Source of the DNA: a virus
Length of the DNA: 36,250 nt
Direction: 5' to 3' (one strand)
IMG/VR virus record: IMGVR_UViG_3300018481_000046
Coordinates: 1-36,250 of that record
Part shown: in pieces, positions 1 to 6,344 of the stretch
Layout of the letters: each line of letters begins with the position of its first letter
Numbering within the stretch: position 1 is the stretch's first letter
Made by a program: the position numbers and the translations under genes
Notes under the pieces: model-generated
Told to the model about the DNA's origin: nothing
What the model saw: the letters and a program-made list of their open reading frames with translations, nothing else
The model's database searches: none

Positions 1-2
1 AC

Positions 3-200
3 GCGGACGCTAAGGGCCACAGCATGCAGGATGCGGCGACGCTGCTCACCGATATGTTCACCGGGACCCAGCTTCTCGCGGCGGCGATCGCCTACTACAA
101 CAAAGCGACCGGGACGACGTGGGGCGAGAAGTTCTTCGGCGAGTACACGAGCAAGCGACTGGCCGACTACATCGTCCTTCAGGTCTACGTGAAATTCTAA
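3..200 (+). CDS. C-terminal end of an unidentified protein (partial)
   Basis: An open frame enters from the left edge and ends at TAA 198-200, giving the last 65 residues of a protein whose start lies outside the window. The visible part is mixed alpha/beta-like, with a hydrophobic stretch (LLAAAIAYYNKATG) and a C-terminus ending VLQVYVKF. The next gene starts on the last base of this stop codon (TAATG), the tight coupling seen throughout this arm. I do not recognise the family. Confidence 0.6.
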   Translation, partial: ADAKGHSMQDAATLLTDMFTGTQLLAAAIAYYNKATGTTWGEKFFGEYTSKRLADYIVLQVYVKF

Positions 201-388
201 TGGCACACGAATGGGAACCAGTCAGTTGGCGAGAGCCGCCGATCTCCACGCAGCCGCGACGGCGATGCAGGAAGTGCGGCAAGCAGCAGACGAGGGAAGC
301 CAGCCACCTCTGGATGCGGGTCACCGGGTATTCGTGGCAACCGAAAGCTGGCAGATGCCGGGGAGATAAAAAGAGCGAGACCGCTTGA
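200..388 (+). CDS. Small Cys-containing phage protein, 62 aa
   Basis: The ATG at 200 overlaps the upstream stop. The protein is very basic and has a CRKCGK knuckle near residue 23 and a later Cys near residue 54, compatible with a half zinc-ribbon or metal-binding protein. Many small phage proteins of this kind are of unknown function. Its TGA stop lies inside the -35 hexamer of the next promoter, so promoter and gene end are packed together. No function can be assigned. Confidence 0.6.
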   Translation: MAHEWEPVSWREPPISTQPRRRCRKCGKQQTREASHLWMRVTGYSWQPKAGRCRGDKKSETA

Positions 389-413
389 CAGCACAAACCC
401 CATACTGTAGTAT
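385..413 (+). promoter_or_regulatory. Sigma70-type promoter, copy 1 of 6
   Basis: TTGACA (385-390), 17 bp spacer, TAGTAT (408-413). Five further promoters in the first 8 kb share the same -35, spacer length and TAGTAT/TAGTCT -10. It should start transcription near 420, just ahead of the GGAG ribosome-binding site at 421-424 and the ATG at 436. Confidence 0.85.
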
Positions 414-435
414 TGGTAATGGAGAGTGAATTGAT

Positions 436-825
436 ATGAACAGAGATAAAGAATTCGAACAATTATATAACCGGGCGTGGGCTGCAGGCGTTGCAGCGGC
501 CACGGCCACGAGGCCTGCAACCATGGTGATCGGAACGCCGACCGCGCCTTTCGGCAACGAGATCGATTACGCAAAGCAGATCTTCGTCGAGACCGAGGGC
601 TGTTGCGGGTTCGCTTGGGTCAAGATCCGGCCTGCTGGCAGTGCGTTCGGTCGGTGGTTGAAGCGGACCGGGAAAGTCCGAGGGGTTGCCTACACGGGCG
701 GGTACGATATCTGGATCCACGATTACAACCAGAGCTTGGCCCGGAAGGAAGCTCACGCCGATGCGATGGCCAAGGTTTTCACTGAGGCCGGGATCACAGC
801 CTACGGGCAGGGACGGATGGACTAA
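436..825 (+). CDS. Unidentified phage protein, 129 aa
   Basis: First gene of the promoter-1 unit. The N-terminus is Ala/Thr-rich (AAGVAAATATRP). The conserved-looking core is GFAWVKIRPAGSAFGRWLK followed by a YTGGYDIWIHDYNQS segment and a helix of acidic and basic residues. This aromatic core resembles phage hypothetical proteins I have seen that share a W-x-K-I-x-P and YNQS pattern, but I know no function. It overlaps the next gene by one base (TAATGA), so the two are probably translationally coupled. Confidence 0.8.
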   Translation: MNRDKEFEQLYNRAWAAGVAAATATRPATMVIGTPTAPFGNEIDYAKQIFVETEGCCGFAWVKIRPAGSAFGRWLKRTGKVRGVAYTGGYDIWIHDYNQSLARKEAHADAMAKVFTEAGITAYGQGRMD

Positions 826-1031
826 TGAGAGAAACGGAATACATTTACTGGGCACGGGCCAAGGGTGATCCGGAATGGAAGCAGACGGTCGTTCTCGAAA
901 TGGAGCGACCGCTCACTGAGGAAGAGCAGGCGAGGCTGATCGAGGCCTTGGCCGAGCGGGACATGGAGTTCGTCCATGTGAGCGAATTCAAAGGCGAGGC
1001 TCCTGACTTCGCGGGGACGGTGAGGATATGA
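825..1031 (+). CDS. Unidentified small acidic protein, 68 aa
   Basis: The ATG shares a base with the upstream stop. The sequence alternates short beta-like segments with a helix (EEEQARLIEALAERD). A single compact alpha/beta domain is likely; no Cys pair, membrane span or known motif is visible. It is the second gene of the promoter-1 unit and overlaps the next gene by four bases (ATGA). Confidence 0.7.
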   Translation: MRETEYIYWARAKGDPEWKQTVVLEMERPLTEEEQARLIEALAERDMEFVHVSEFKGEAPDFAGTVRI

Positions 1032-1228
1032 AACTGAAGAAGGGCGACACCTACTACATCATCCGCAGCCAGATCGCTCCGACGTCGATCCTCTGCACGA
1101 CGAACGAGTATCACTATGAGAAGAACTGCGGTCCGCTCGGATGGGCCGCGAAGATCTACAAGACCCGGGCCGGGGCCGAAAGGGCCGCAGAGAAATTCAC
1201 GGGCACGGTTCACGAGGAGAAAAGATAA
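1028..1228 (+). CDS. Unidentified small basic protein, 66 aa
   Basis: It begins with an ATGA overlap with the preceding gene and ends sharing one base with the next start. The first half looks beta-rich (GDTYYIIRS) and the C-terminal half is a charged helix (RAGAERAAEKF). The function is unknown. Its position inside a chain of overlapping genes supports it as a real member of the early operon. Confidence 0.7.
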   Translation: MKLKKGDTYYIIRSQIAPTSILCTTNEYHYEKNCGPLGWAAKIYKTRAGAERAAEKFTGTVHEEKR

Positions 1229-1482
1229 TGGGATGGAGTTGCAGCCGCGAGGCTGGGAAGACGATGGATCGGTGGGCGGATGCCTGCTTCAAACAGACGG
1301 GTTCGAGCAACACGTATCTTCACAAAGGCCAGAAGCGATTCTGGGAACAGAGCCGGACCGAGCATGCGGACGGAGCGATCACCGGACAGATCTATGAGTT
1401 CGTCGGCGAGACGAGTGCGAAGCACGTCGGATCGTTCCGGATCGAAGGGAACGGCGACGTCACGAGGGGGCCGAAATTATGA
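1228..1482 (+). CDS. Unidentified small protein, 84 aa
   Basis: I chose the start at 1228, whose A is the last base of the upstream TAA; starts further upstream would overlap the previous gene deeply. The protein reads MGWSCSREAG near its start, is polar, and has two Cys in the first 25 residues and a beta-like C-terminus. No family is recognised. It ends four bases into the next gene. Confidence 0.6.
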   Translation: MGWSCSREAGKTMDRWADACFKQTGSSNTYLHKGQKRFWEQSRTEHADGAITGQIYEFVGETSAKHVGSFRIEGNGDVTRGPKL

Positions 1483-1775
1483 TGACCCAGACCGAATACG
1501 AAAATAAGCCGTCAGGCGATCCGCCGAAACGCGAGCCGATCGGCAGCGTCGTGATCGAACACTTCCACATGTGGAGCATGAAGATCATGATCGACGGAAG
1601 GCTCACCGAGGTCCGGACGTACCAGATCACGCTCTGGGGTAAGCCGTACGGACCCTACCGGACGAACCCGAAATACCCCGAGTCGAAGACGCTGTATACG
1701 ACCGACGATCACGGCAACATCGATCAGCCGTCGTGCTTTCGTGAGCCTGACGAGTTGACAGCAGGAACGCCATAG
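1479..1775 (+). CDS. Unidentified protein, 98 aa
   Basis: Last gene of the promoter-1 unit. Two consecutive ATG codons (1479 and 1482) are possible starts. It is rich in aromatic residues and Pro (LWGKPYGPYRTNPKYP), with a His-containing strand HFHMWSMKIMID. The stop codon lies within the spacer of the next promoter (1755-1783), so the two units abut. The function is unknown. Confidence 0.7.
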   Translation: MMTQTEYENKPSGDPPKREPIGSVVIEHFHMWSMKIMIDGRLTEVRTYQITLWGKPYGPYRTNPKYPESKTLYTTDDHGNIDQPSCFREPDELTAGTP

Positions 1776-1783
1776 TGTAGTAT
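1755..1783 (+). promoter_or_regulatory. Sigma70-type promoter, copy 2 of 6
   Basis: TTGACA (1755-1760), 17 bp spacer, TAGTAT (1778-1783). The spacer begins GCAGGAACG, as in the copy at 7150. It drives the unit starting at 1802. Confidence 0.85.
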
Positions 1784-1801
1784 TATCTATTGGAGGCAAT
1801 T

Positions 1802-2041
1802 ATGAACACAAGCGAAAGAACAAAACAGTGGGCGGCTCAACAGTTCGGCATTAAGCCGGAAGAGGTCGCATGGTACAACAGCGGATCCTGCTACGACCGG
1901 ATCGGCGTCACCACGAAGGAGGCGGCTGAGAAAGTGCAGGAAGCCGTCAAGGGCGAGACAGCCAACGGCGGGATGCTCGACGGCATGCCGCTCGGCGGAT
2001 TCACCCAAGGGAAGGATGGGATCTTCGACGTTTACTGCTAG
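1802..2041 (+). CDS. Unidentified small protein, 79 aa
   Basis: A strong GGAGG at 1792-1796 sets the ATG at 1802 as the start. The sequence has an N-terminal helix (SERTKQWAAQQFGI), a short strand region, a KEAAEKVQEAVKG helix and a glycine-rich C-terminal half. It is compact and soluble, with two isolated Cys. I do not recognise the family. It is first in the promoter-2 unit. Confidence 0.75.
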   Translation: MNTSERTKQWAAQQFGIKPEEVAWYNSGSCYDRIGVTTKEAAEKVQEAVKGETANGGMLDGMPLGGFTQGKDGIFDVYC

Positions 2042-2049
2042 GAGGCATG

Positions 2050-2211
2050 ATGAAAACAATTTGGACAGACGATCGAATCAGGGCAGCGGCCCGAGACCAC
2101 GTAGGTTACGGCTGGACCCGCAACCCCAGTGGCAACTGGACCCCCGAGCAGGTCGACATCTACAACGCCGAGTACCAGAAGGCGATCGAGGAGAAGAGGC
2201 GCGATGCTTAA
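2050..2211 (+). CDS. Small unidentified protein, 53 aa
   Basis: This short gene lies between the 79-aa and 86-aa genes, preceded by GGAGG at 2041-2045. ATG 2047 is an alternative in-frame start one codon earlier. It encodes MKTIWTDDRIRAAARDH at the N-terminus, a Trp-containing middle (GYGWTRNPSGNWTPEQ) and a charged C-terminal helix. It overlaps the next gene by eight bases. The function is unknown; the strong ribosome-binding site and exact fit to the gap support it. Confidence 0.65.
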   Translation: MKTIWTDDRIRAAARDHVGYGWTRNPSGNWTPEQVDIYNAEYQKAIEEKRRDA

Positions 2212-2464
2212 GACATTTTCAGATCTGGAATTCAAACCACACGCGGTCGCTCGACGGGCGTCCTACCAATCGCCCGGAGCCGAGATAGCCCAGCTTCGTT
2301 TTGAGAACGGGAACAAGGTCTCAGTCATACGCGGCTGCGATCAGTTCCAGTGTGGTGCGGCAACCTACGAGGTCGCTGCTTACCGGGGCAAGAATCCTGC
2401 GGAGGTCCACGGCTATCAGGACGCTCACGCGATAACGAAATTGATGGAGGGTTTGCAGCGGTGA
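2204..2464 (+). CDS. Unidentified protein, 86 aa
   Basis: The ATG at 2204 overlaps the end of the 53-aa gene. The protein begins MLKTFSDLEFKPH, then has a beta-rich core (AQLRFENGNKVSVIRG) and a helical end. The pattern suits a small beta-sandwich or barrel with one face exposed; no catalytic motif is visible. The stop TGA overlaps the GTG start of the next gene. Confidence 0.65.
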   Translation: MLKTFSDLEFKPHAVARRASYQSPGAEIAQLRFENGNKVSVIRGCDQFQCGAATYEVAAYRGKNPAEVHGYQDAHAITKLMEGLQR

Positions 2465-3081
2465 ATACCCGCACCACGATCATCCGCAAGGCCCTCGCGG
2501 CCTCAGACGAATTCTGGAAAGCTTGGCACCGTCCCGACGTATGCGTCGCGGCCTGCCGAGCTTTACACGTTGCGATGCGCGAGGTCGGGATCAACCTTGA
2601 GCCGATGGTCGCCCGGGCACGGTTTCTGAACCAGTTGATGTTCGACGCGTTCGACAACGGGCTGCTTGACACGTTTACGCCGGAGCAGCGAGCCGCGTGG
2701 ATGGAAGAGACCGGAGCGTGGGGCGTCGGTCTCGGGTATCTGGATCCGAAGATCCAACTCGGGTTCGAACCGATGGCTCCGAATTCGTGGGGCAAGCATC
2801 TCGCCCTGATCGATCGCACCGGAGGGCTTCTCATCGATCCGAGTGCGGGTCAGGCGTCGCGACCGCAGAAGAAGATCGTGGTACCGCAGACGGTAGTGAT
2901 CCAGAACACCCCGGCAGAATTCCTCGCAGGCCGGAGCGAGGGAAGTATCCAGCTAGGGGCCACCGTGGCCTCGTACAGGCTGTTTCCCGCCGAAGACGGC
3001 TCATGGTCCGCGTCGCCCGACTGGCGGGATCCTAAGCGGTTTAAGGGCCTCGTAAAAAAGATCATAAAAGCTGTCAGATAA
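2461..3081 (+). CDS. Putative Cys-His-Asp (transglutaminase/papain-like fold) protein, 206 aa
   Basis: The GTG start at 2461 overlaps the previous stop (GTGA); frames opening upstream would run over that gene. The N-terminal region has CVAACRALHVAMREVG (from about residue 24), a Cys at the head of a helix. A WGKHLALID strand follows in the middle, then LLIDPSAGQASRP. This Cys, His, Asp order resembles a transglutaminase-like or papain-like fold, which I infer rather than prove. It is the last protein gene before the RNA locus. Peptidase, deamidase or transferase activity are all possible. Confidence 0.6.
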   Translation: MNTRTTIIRKALAASDEFWKAWHRPDVCVAACRALHVAMREVGINLEPMVARARFLNQLMFDAFDNGLLDTFTPEQRAAWMEETGAWGVGLGYLDPKIQLGFEPMAPNSWGKHLALIDRTGGLLIDPSAGQASRPQKKIVVPQTVVIQNTPAEFLAGRSEGSIQLGATVASYRLFPAEDGSWSASPDWRDPKRFKGLVKKIIKAVR

Positions 3082-3094
3082 TCTCTCACCACGC

Positions 3095-3123
3095 TTGACA
3101 ACACATACGGGTTTCTGTAGTAT
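3095..3123 (+). promoter_or_regulatory. Sigma70-type promoter, copy 3 of 6, driving structured RNAs
   Basis: TTGACA (3095-3100), 17 bp spacer, TAGTAT (3118-3123). The expected start near 3130 coincides with the first base of the conserved leader of the first folded RNA. The first likely protein start downstream is at 3477, so this promoter appears dedicated to RNA products. Confidence 0.85.
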
Positions 3124-3130
3124 TGATATT

Positions 3131-3297
3131 GGAGATGATCTTTGAATGCTTAGACGGTGACACATGACCCCTTCCTCCATCAGTTGACGCTGATGCAGGC
3201 GAGGACGGCAACACTACTAAAGCGGCTCGTCAAGGCCGGGGCGGTAGGCTGGCAGGTTCGAATCCTGTAGGGGTCAGCCACTCTCCAAGCATTCAAA
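3131..3297 (+). ncRNA. Structured RNA 1 with tRNA-like domain
   Basis: An 11-bp perfect inverted repeat (3141-3151 with 3287-3297) closes a domain that contains a tRNA-like core at 3165-3280. There is no convincing coding frame. The 27-nt leader (3131-3157) recurs at 3305-3331 with one difference, so two related RNAs lie in tandem behind one promoter. The closing stem could be an RNase III-type processing site that releases the core. It may be a decoy or regulator of translation, or a heavily modified tRNA; the function is inferred only. Confidence 0.7.
3165..3280 (+). tRNA. tRNA-like element (acceptor, T-arm and CCA), no clear anticodon arm
   Basis: The 8-bp acceptor is TGACCCCT (3165-3172) with AGGGGTCA (3269-3276), followed by G and an encoded CCA (3277-3280). 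The T-arm is GCAGG, loop TTCGAAT, CCTGT (3252-3268), close to consensus. An 8+5 bp arrangement with G at the discriminator position is the geometry of bacterial tRNA-Sec. However, the D-region is an unusual 6-bp hairpin (3178-3183 with 3190-3195), and I cannot form a standard five-base-pair anticodon stem with a seven-base loop in 3196-3251. At 116 nt it is longer than a normal tRNA, so I give no isotype and treat it as tRNA-like. Confidence 0.45.
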
Positions 3298-3304
3298 TTT
3301 AGAT

Positions 3305-3463
3305 GGAGATGATCTTTGAATGTTTAGACGGGGTAAGCGGGGCCACTTCTCAGATGCTGAGTCAGAGGGCCTGAGAAACCGGAGACGACGCATGTGGTGG
3401 CGACGATAAGTCATGGGGAGCGGAACCCAGCCAGCAATCCCGTTACGCCCTCTAAACATTCAA
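3305..3463 (+). ncRNA. Structured RNA 2, sister of RNA 1
   Basis: It starts with a nearly identical copy of the RNA 1 leader. It is closed by a perfect 13-bp inverted repeat (3316-3328 with 3451-3463), extended inward by GTAA/TTAC and CGGG/CCCG pairs with small mismatches. Inside, TTCTCAG (3347-3353) pairs with CTGAGAA (3371-3377), and a GGG-AGCGGAA-CCC hairpin lies near 3416-3428. It lacks the consensus T-loop and CCA of RNA 1, so the two share leader and closing stem but not core. The function is unknown. Confidence 0.65.
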
Positions 3464-3476
3464 CGATAAGAACGAC

Positions 3477-3674
3477 ATGAGAAACCAAAAGAAAACAGCA
3501 CAGGAAGTGGCCAACGAGATCTACGAAGGCCGAAAGGAATACATGGCGACCTTTTACGATGACGTCTTTCGAAGAGTGAAAGCAGTTCATCCGAACAATC
3601 AGCAGAAACGCAGCCGGATGTTTGACGAGGTCATCGCGGAATTGAAACAGAAGGGTTTTCGAGTTCATAGCTAG
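3477..3674 (+). CDS. Unidentified small basic protein, 65 aa
   Basis: It begins just beyond the second structured RNA and has only a weak ribosome-binding site, so its translation may depend on the folded leader. Almost the whole protein is predicted helical (QEVANEIYEGRKEYMATFYDD and FDEVIAELKQKG), rich in Lys and Arg. It could bind nucleic acid, but no specific motif is visible. It may be read from the same promoter as the RNAs. Confidence 0.7.
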   Translation: MRNQKKTAQEVANEIYEGRKEYMATFYDDVFRRVKAVHPNNQQKRSRMFDEVIAELKQKGFRVHS

Positions 3675-3684
3675 GGAGATCGAA

Positions 3685-3891
3685 ATGAATTTACGAGAAA
3701 CAGTTGAATACAAAGCAATGACGCCTTACGAGGCGACCGGGTACGCCGAGGGCTTCGAGGAAGCCGAGAGCGAGACCCAGATCTTGGCCGCGTGGCAGTA
3801 CCTGCACGACACCCGGATCGGCTACCAGTTGCAGGGACACTTCGGTCGGACGATAACCGACTTGATCGAAGAGGGACATATCGAAGCTTAG
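3685..3891 (+). CDS. Unidentified small acidic protein, 68 aa
   Basis: GGGAG sits about 8 bases upstream of the ATG at 3685. The protein is acidic and helical: TPYEATGYAEGFEEAESETQ is the central feature, followed by helices with aromatic residues. Phages often encode similar short acidic helical proteins, some of them inhibitors or DNA mimics, but nothing here shows that role. It is followed closely by the gene at 3900. Confidence 0.7.
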   Translation: MNLRETVEYKAMTPYEATGYAEGFEEAESETQILAAWQYLHDTRIGYQLQGHFGRTITDLIEEGHIEA

Positions 3892-3899
3892 GAGCAATT

Positions 3900-4217
3900 A
3901 TGAGATTCATGAACGGATACGACGTTGAGAACGCTGTCGAGCGTTATAAGAACCACCCGATCCTCGGGCCTGCGACCCGGAACCTCGATCGGCTGGTCGA
4001 GTGGACGAACGAGAACAGCGACGGCTGGGCCTACTGGCCGAAGCCTGCCCGGGCTGCTGCGAAGTTGATGGAGTTGATCGAGCGTGACGGCACGAACCGT
4101 TACTACGGCGACCGCGATCGCGAGGATGTGACGATCGGCGAATACCGCAAGGCTCTCGCACCCATCAAGGCATTTCGCACCAAACAGGGTGCCGACTTCA
4201 AGATCGAGGAGATATGA
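3900..4217 (+). CDS. Unidentified protein, 105 aa
   Basis: The start at ATG 3900 follows GGAG at 3892-3895. It reads MRFMNGYDVENAVERYKN, then a VEWTNENSDGWAYWPKP segment and two further helices. The middle has several Trp and Tyr residues likely to form a core. Similar proteins are common in phage genomes as hypotheticals. It overlaps the next gene by four bases. Confidence 0.75.
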   Translation: MRFMNGYDVENAVERYKNHPILGPATRNLDRLVEWTNENSDGWAYWPKPARAAAKLMELIERDGTNRYYGDRDREDVTIGEYRKALAPIKAFRTKQGADFKIEEI

Positions 4218-4582
4218 AAAGACAATTCCCTTTGAGAGTTTTAACCACGTATCAGGCGGTGTCGATCGTTGTGAAGCACGGCTTCCAAAAGATCCGATCG
4301 CTCCGCACGCAGGACGGCCAGTATCGGTACCAGTTGAAAGACATGACCGAAAAGGAATGGCTGATCTATGAGGAGCCGGAAACGGTCGACGGTATTTTGC
4401 CACGGTTTTCGTCGGAGCAGATCGAGGACCTTATCGAACCGGGCGGCTGGATCCTGCTCGACAGCTTTACGGCCAGCGCGATCAAGCAGGTCTACGAAGC
4501 CCTGTCCGCTGAAAACCAGAAGAGCTTCGATCGGAAGCCGCTGATCAACCTCGCGAAGTTCGCATTCGCCCACTGCAAATAA
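4214..4582 (+). CDS. Unidentified protein, 122 aa
   Basis: Coupled to the preceding gene by an ATGA overlap. The N-terminus is basic with a VLTTYQAVSIVVKHGFQK helix, followed by a short beta region, an acidic middle (EEPETVDGIL) and a C-terminal helix pair. A TASAIKQVYEALSAENQ segment resembles generic helical bundles. The length and mixed structure suggest a globular soluble protein; no family is recognised. Confidence 0.75.
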   Translation: MKRQFPLRVLTTYQAVSIVVKHGFQKIRSLRTQDGQYRYQLKDMTEKEWLIYEEPETVDGILPRFSSEQIEDLIEPGGWILLDSFTASAIKQVYEALSAENQKSFDRKPLINLAKFAFAHCK

Positions 4583-4583
4583 T

Positions 4584-4859
4584 ATGAACCACGAAGAACC
4601 CCTTAGCATCACCCGCACCCCGGACGTCCAACAACTGCCGCCCGGGTTCATGAACCCCTACAGGCCGAGCGGTGTCGGCTTTCGCTGCCCCTTCTGCCAG
4701 TCAGGTGCTGGCGTTATTCACACATCCAAGACGTCGCAGGCCGGGTGGGTCATGGTGATCCTCCTGCTCCTCGTCCTCTGTCTGCCGCTGTTCTGGCTCG
4801 GTTTTCTGATGCGCGAGAACTATACGATCTGCCGCAACTGCGGAATGAAAATATCTTGA
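4584..4859 (+). CDS. LITAF-like membrane-associated zinc-ribbon protein, 91 aa
   Basis: Two Cys pairs, CPFC (around residues 35-38) and CRNCG near the C-terminus, bracket a very hydrophobic stretch (WVMVILLLLVLCLPLFWLGFL). Zinc knuckles on either side of a hydrophobic helix is the hallmark of LITAF-type domains, which insert monotopically in membranes. I infer that fold and a location at the inner membrane; the cellular role is unknown. It is the last gene before promoter 4. Confidence 0.65.
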   Translation: MNHEEPLSITRTPDVQQLPPGFMNPYRPSGVGFRCPFCQSGAGVIHTSKTSQAGWVMVILLLLVLCLPLFWLGFLMRENYTICRNCGMKIS

Positions 4860-4866
4860 TCTGCAC

Positions 4867-4895
4867 TTGACAACACCATCCGGCTACTGTAGTAT
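4867..4895 (+). promoter_or_regulatory. Sigma70-type promoter, copy 4 of 6
   Basis: TTGACA (4867-4872), 17 bp spacer, TAGTAT (4890-4895). It drives the unit beginning with the 37-aa membrane peptide at 4914, leaving a very short leader. Confidence 0.85.
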
Positions 4896-4913
4896 TTAGT
4901 TTGGATGGTTGAT

Positions 4914-5027
4914 ATGGACACTTTAACGATAATGAGTTTGGTTGCGGCTTTCATAATAGCGTTCTTTTTCGCGGTCGCAGCGTGGGCAGATAAGACAGCA
5001 GAAGTTCAGTTGAGGAGAGCATTTTAA
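4914..5027 (+). CDS. Single-span membrane microprotein, 37 aa
   Basis: A short frame directly behind promoter 4 encodes MDTLTIMSLVAAFIIAFF, a strongly hydrophobic N-terminal helix, and a short polar tail ending LRRAF. Its stop codon shares a base with the ATG of the next gene. Size and hydropathy suit a one-span membrane microprotein, for example one altering host membrane functions during early infection. That role is inference; the coupling and hydropathy are what support a real gene. Confidence 0.65.
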   Translation: MDTLTIMSLVAAFIIAFFFAVAAWADKTAEVQLRRAF

Positions 5028-5350
5028 TGAGAACGAATACAGCAAAAGAGAATTTGGCAAAGTTGCCCGAGCAGTGCTTCGGGATCTTGCCCAGCACTGG
5101 CGAGGCGATCGGGATCGTCGCCGGGGACAACGGGTACCGACCGCAGTGGGACGGGTTCACCGCACACTTGATCCAGATCGAAGGAGCGAAGACCGCCGAC
5201 GAGGCCGTCGACTCTATCAACGCGAGCATGGGCGTCAACAAGGCCCAGCGGAAAGCGATGGAAAACGGCAGCATGTTTGGCTGGCACACGAAAGCTGCGG
5301 ACCCGGACTTCTGGGCCGCTCAGGAGAAAGCGAAAAATGAAAAAAATTGA
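5027..5350 (+). CDS. Unidentified protein, 107 aa
   Basis: The ATG overlaps the upstream stop (TAATG). The core GEAIGIVAGDNGYRPQWDG is compact and glycine-rich and is followed by helices (KTADEAVDSINASMGVNKA) that may form a small two-helix unit. Proteins with a related opening occur in many phages without assigned function. It overlaps the next gene by 14 bases. Confidence 0.75.
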   Translation: MRTNTAKENLAKLPEQCFGILPSTGEAIGIVAGDNGYRPQWDGFTAHLIQIEGAKTADEAVDSINASMGVNKAQRKAMENGSMFGWHTKAADPDFWAAQEKAKNEKN

Positions 5351-5534
5351 GATCACACTGACCGTCGAGATCGACGAGGCCGAGTGGGCGAAGACCTACG
5401 GCATGGACGAATGCAGGGCGGCTTCCGACGCGAGGCAGATGTACGGCGAGCTTGCCGCACGACGGATCGAGGAGCATCCCGAGAACAAGGGCGTCGTTGC
5501 CATCAACGGCAAGACGACAGGAGCGGCCCGATGA
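5337..5534 (+). CDS. Unidentified small protein, 65 aa
   Basis: The start chosen is ATG 5337, inside the end of the preceding gene. The protein opens with a beta strand (KKIEITLTVEID), continues with a helix containing EWAKTYGMDECRAASDARQ, and ends with a strand and basic tail. This strand-helix-strand order could be a small regulator fold but has no diagnostic signature. Confidence 0.65.
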   Translation: MKKIEITLTVEIDEAEWAKTYGMDECRAASDARQMYGELAARRIEEHPENKGVVAINGKTTGAAR

Positions 5535-5914
5535 ATTTATTTGAAACCCGAAACGTATTTCAGCGGATCGACGACGCCCCGGCTCCGCTCAAGATCGAGG
5601 AAGAGGATTATTACGAGGCACTCGAAGTGGTGCCGCCGATCTACCTGAAGGGGGCGTCGTGGTTCGCGATGGGCGAGGTCAAGAGCCACCGGGGCGACGG
5701 CGAGCCGATCTATTACTGCTTCGCCCGGATCGCCGGAGAATTCTTCGGCATGACCGGGACCCGCAGCGAGGCCGAGGCCGAGTTCACAAAGATGGCGGAG
5801 AAAGAAAAGGCCCGAATCAAAAAGCTGTACGACGGCCTGACCGACAACGTCGAGTACTGCCCCGACTGCGACTCGCCCGGGGCGGAGTTCCTCGGGTGCG
5901 CGGAACACATCTAG
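5531..5914 (+). CDS. Protein resembling DUF1419-type phage/plasmid proteins, 127 aa
   Basis: It starts at ATG 5531 with a four-base overlap. The segment YYEALEVVPPIYLKGASWF followed by a GEVKSHRGDGEPIYYCF strand resembles the core of a small family found on plasmids and phages (DUF1419-like, from memory). The C-terminus adds CPDCDSPGAEFLGC, a possible zinc site. Its role is unknown. I hold the family link loosely because it rests on one motif. Confidence 0.6.
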   Translation: MNLFETRNVFQRIDDAPAPLKIEEEDYYEALEVVPPIYLKGASWFAMGEVKSHRGDGEPIYYCFARIAGEFFGMTGTRSEAEAEFTKMAEKEKARIKKLYDGLTDNVEYCPDCDSPGAEFLGCAEHI

Positions 5915-5921
5915 GAGTGAA

Positions 5922-6344
5922 ATGAGCAGAGATATCAAAAGCATCGCGGCGACGGTCCGCGAAACCCTGAAAAAGGAATTCCCGGCCTGCAGTTGGTCGG
6001 TCACGATCGAGCGGTTCTCGATGGGGCAGGCGATGAACGTCTACCTGATGAAGGCTCCGTTCGATCCGTTCGCGTCTGATCAGGACATCAACGGCAACGT
6101 CCGCGATCGTGGATACGCCCAGCTTAACGAGTACCAGTTGCGCGACGAGTACGCCCGGGAGCGAGCGATCAGCAACGGCAACTTCCTGACGATCGAGGCG
6201 TGGGACACGATGAAGCGTGCAGCCGAGATCATGAACGGCGAGAACTGGGATAACTCGAATTCCCAGATCGACTACTTCGACGTCAACTACTACACCCACA
6301 TCCAGATCGGAAAGTGGAACAAGCCATTCGAGGTGACAGCATGA
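5922..6344 (+). CDS. LPD29-like protein, 140 aa
   Basis: The N-terminal half, with SIAATVRETLKKEFPACSWS followed by strands and an aromatic, Asp-rich C-terminal half, resembles large-polyvalent-protein-associated domain 29, which also begins with a helix before FPG-x-x-FSV. Standing alone it may be a small phage protein of that fold. The C-terminus has several Asp and Tyr residues (QIDYFDVNYYTHIQIG). The match is from memory and weak. It overlaps the next gene by four bases. Confidence 0.6.
   Translation: MSRDIKSIAATVRETLKKEFPACSWSVTIERFSMGQAMNVYLMKAPFDPFASDQDINGNVRDRGYAQLNEYQLRDEYARERAISNGNFLTIEAWDTMKRAAEIMNGENWDNSNSQIDYFDVNYYTHIQIGKWNKPFEVTA

Noticed and set aside
3165-3280. Functional selenocysteine tRNA
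   Set aside because: Despite 8+5 bp geometry and G discriminator, there is no TCA anticodon in a proper loop and the D-region is unlike tRNA-Sec.
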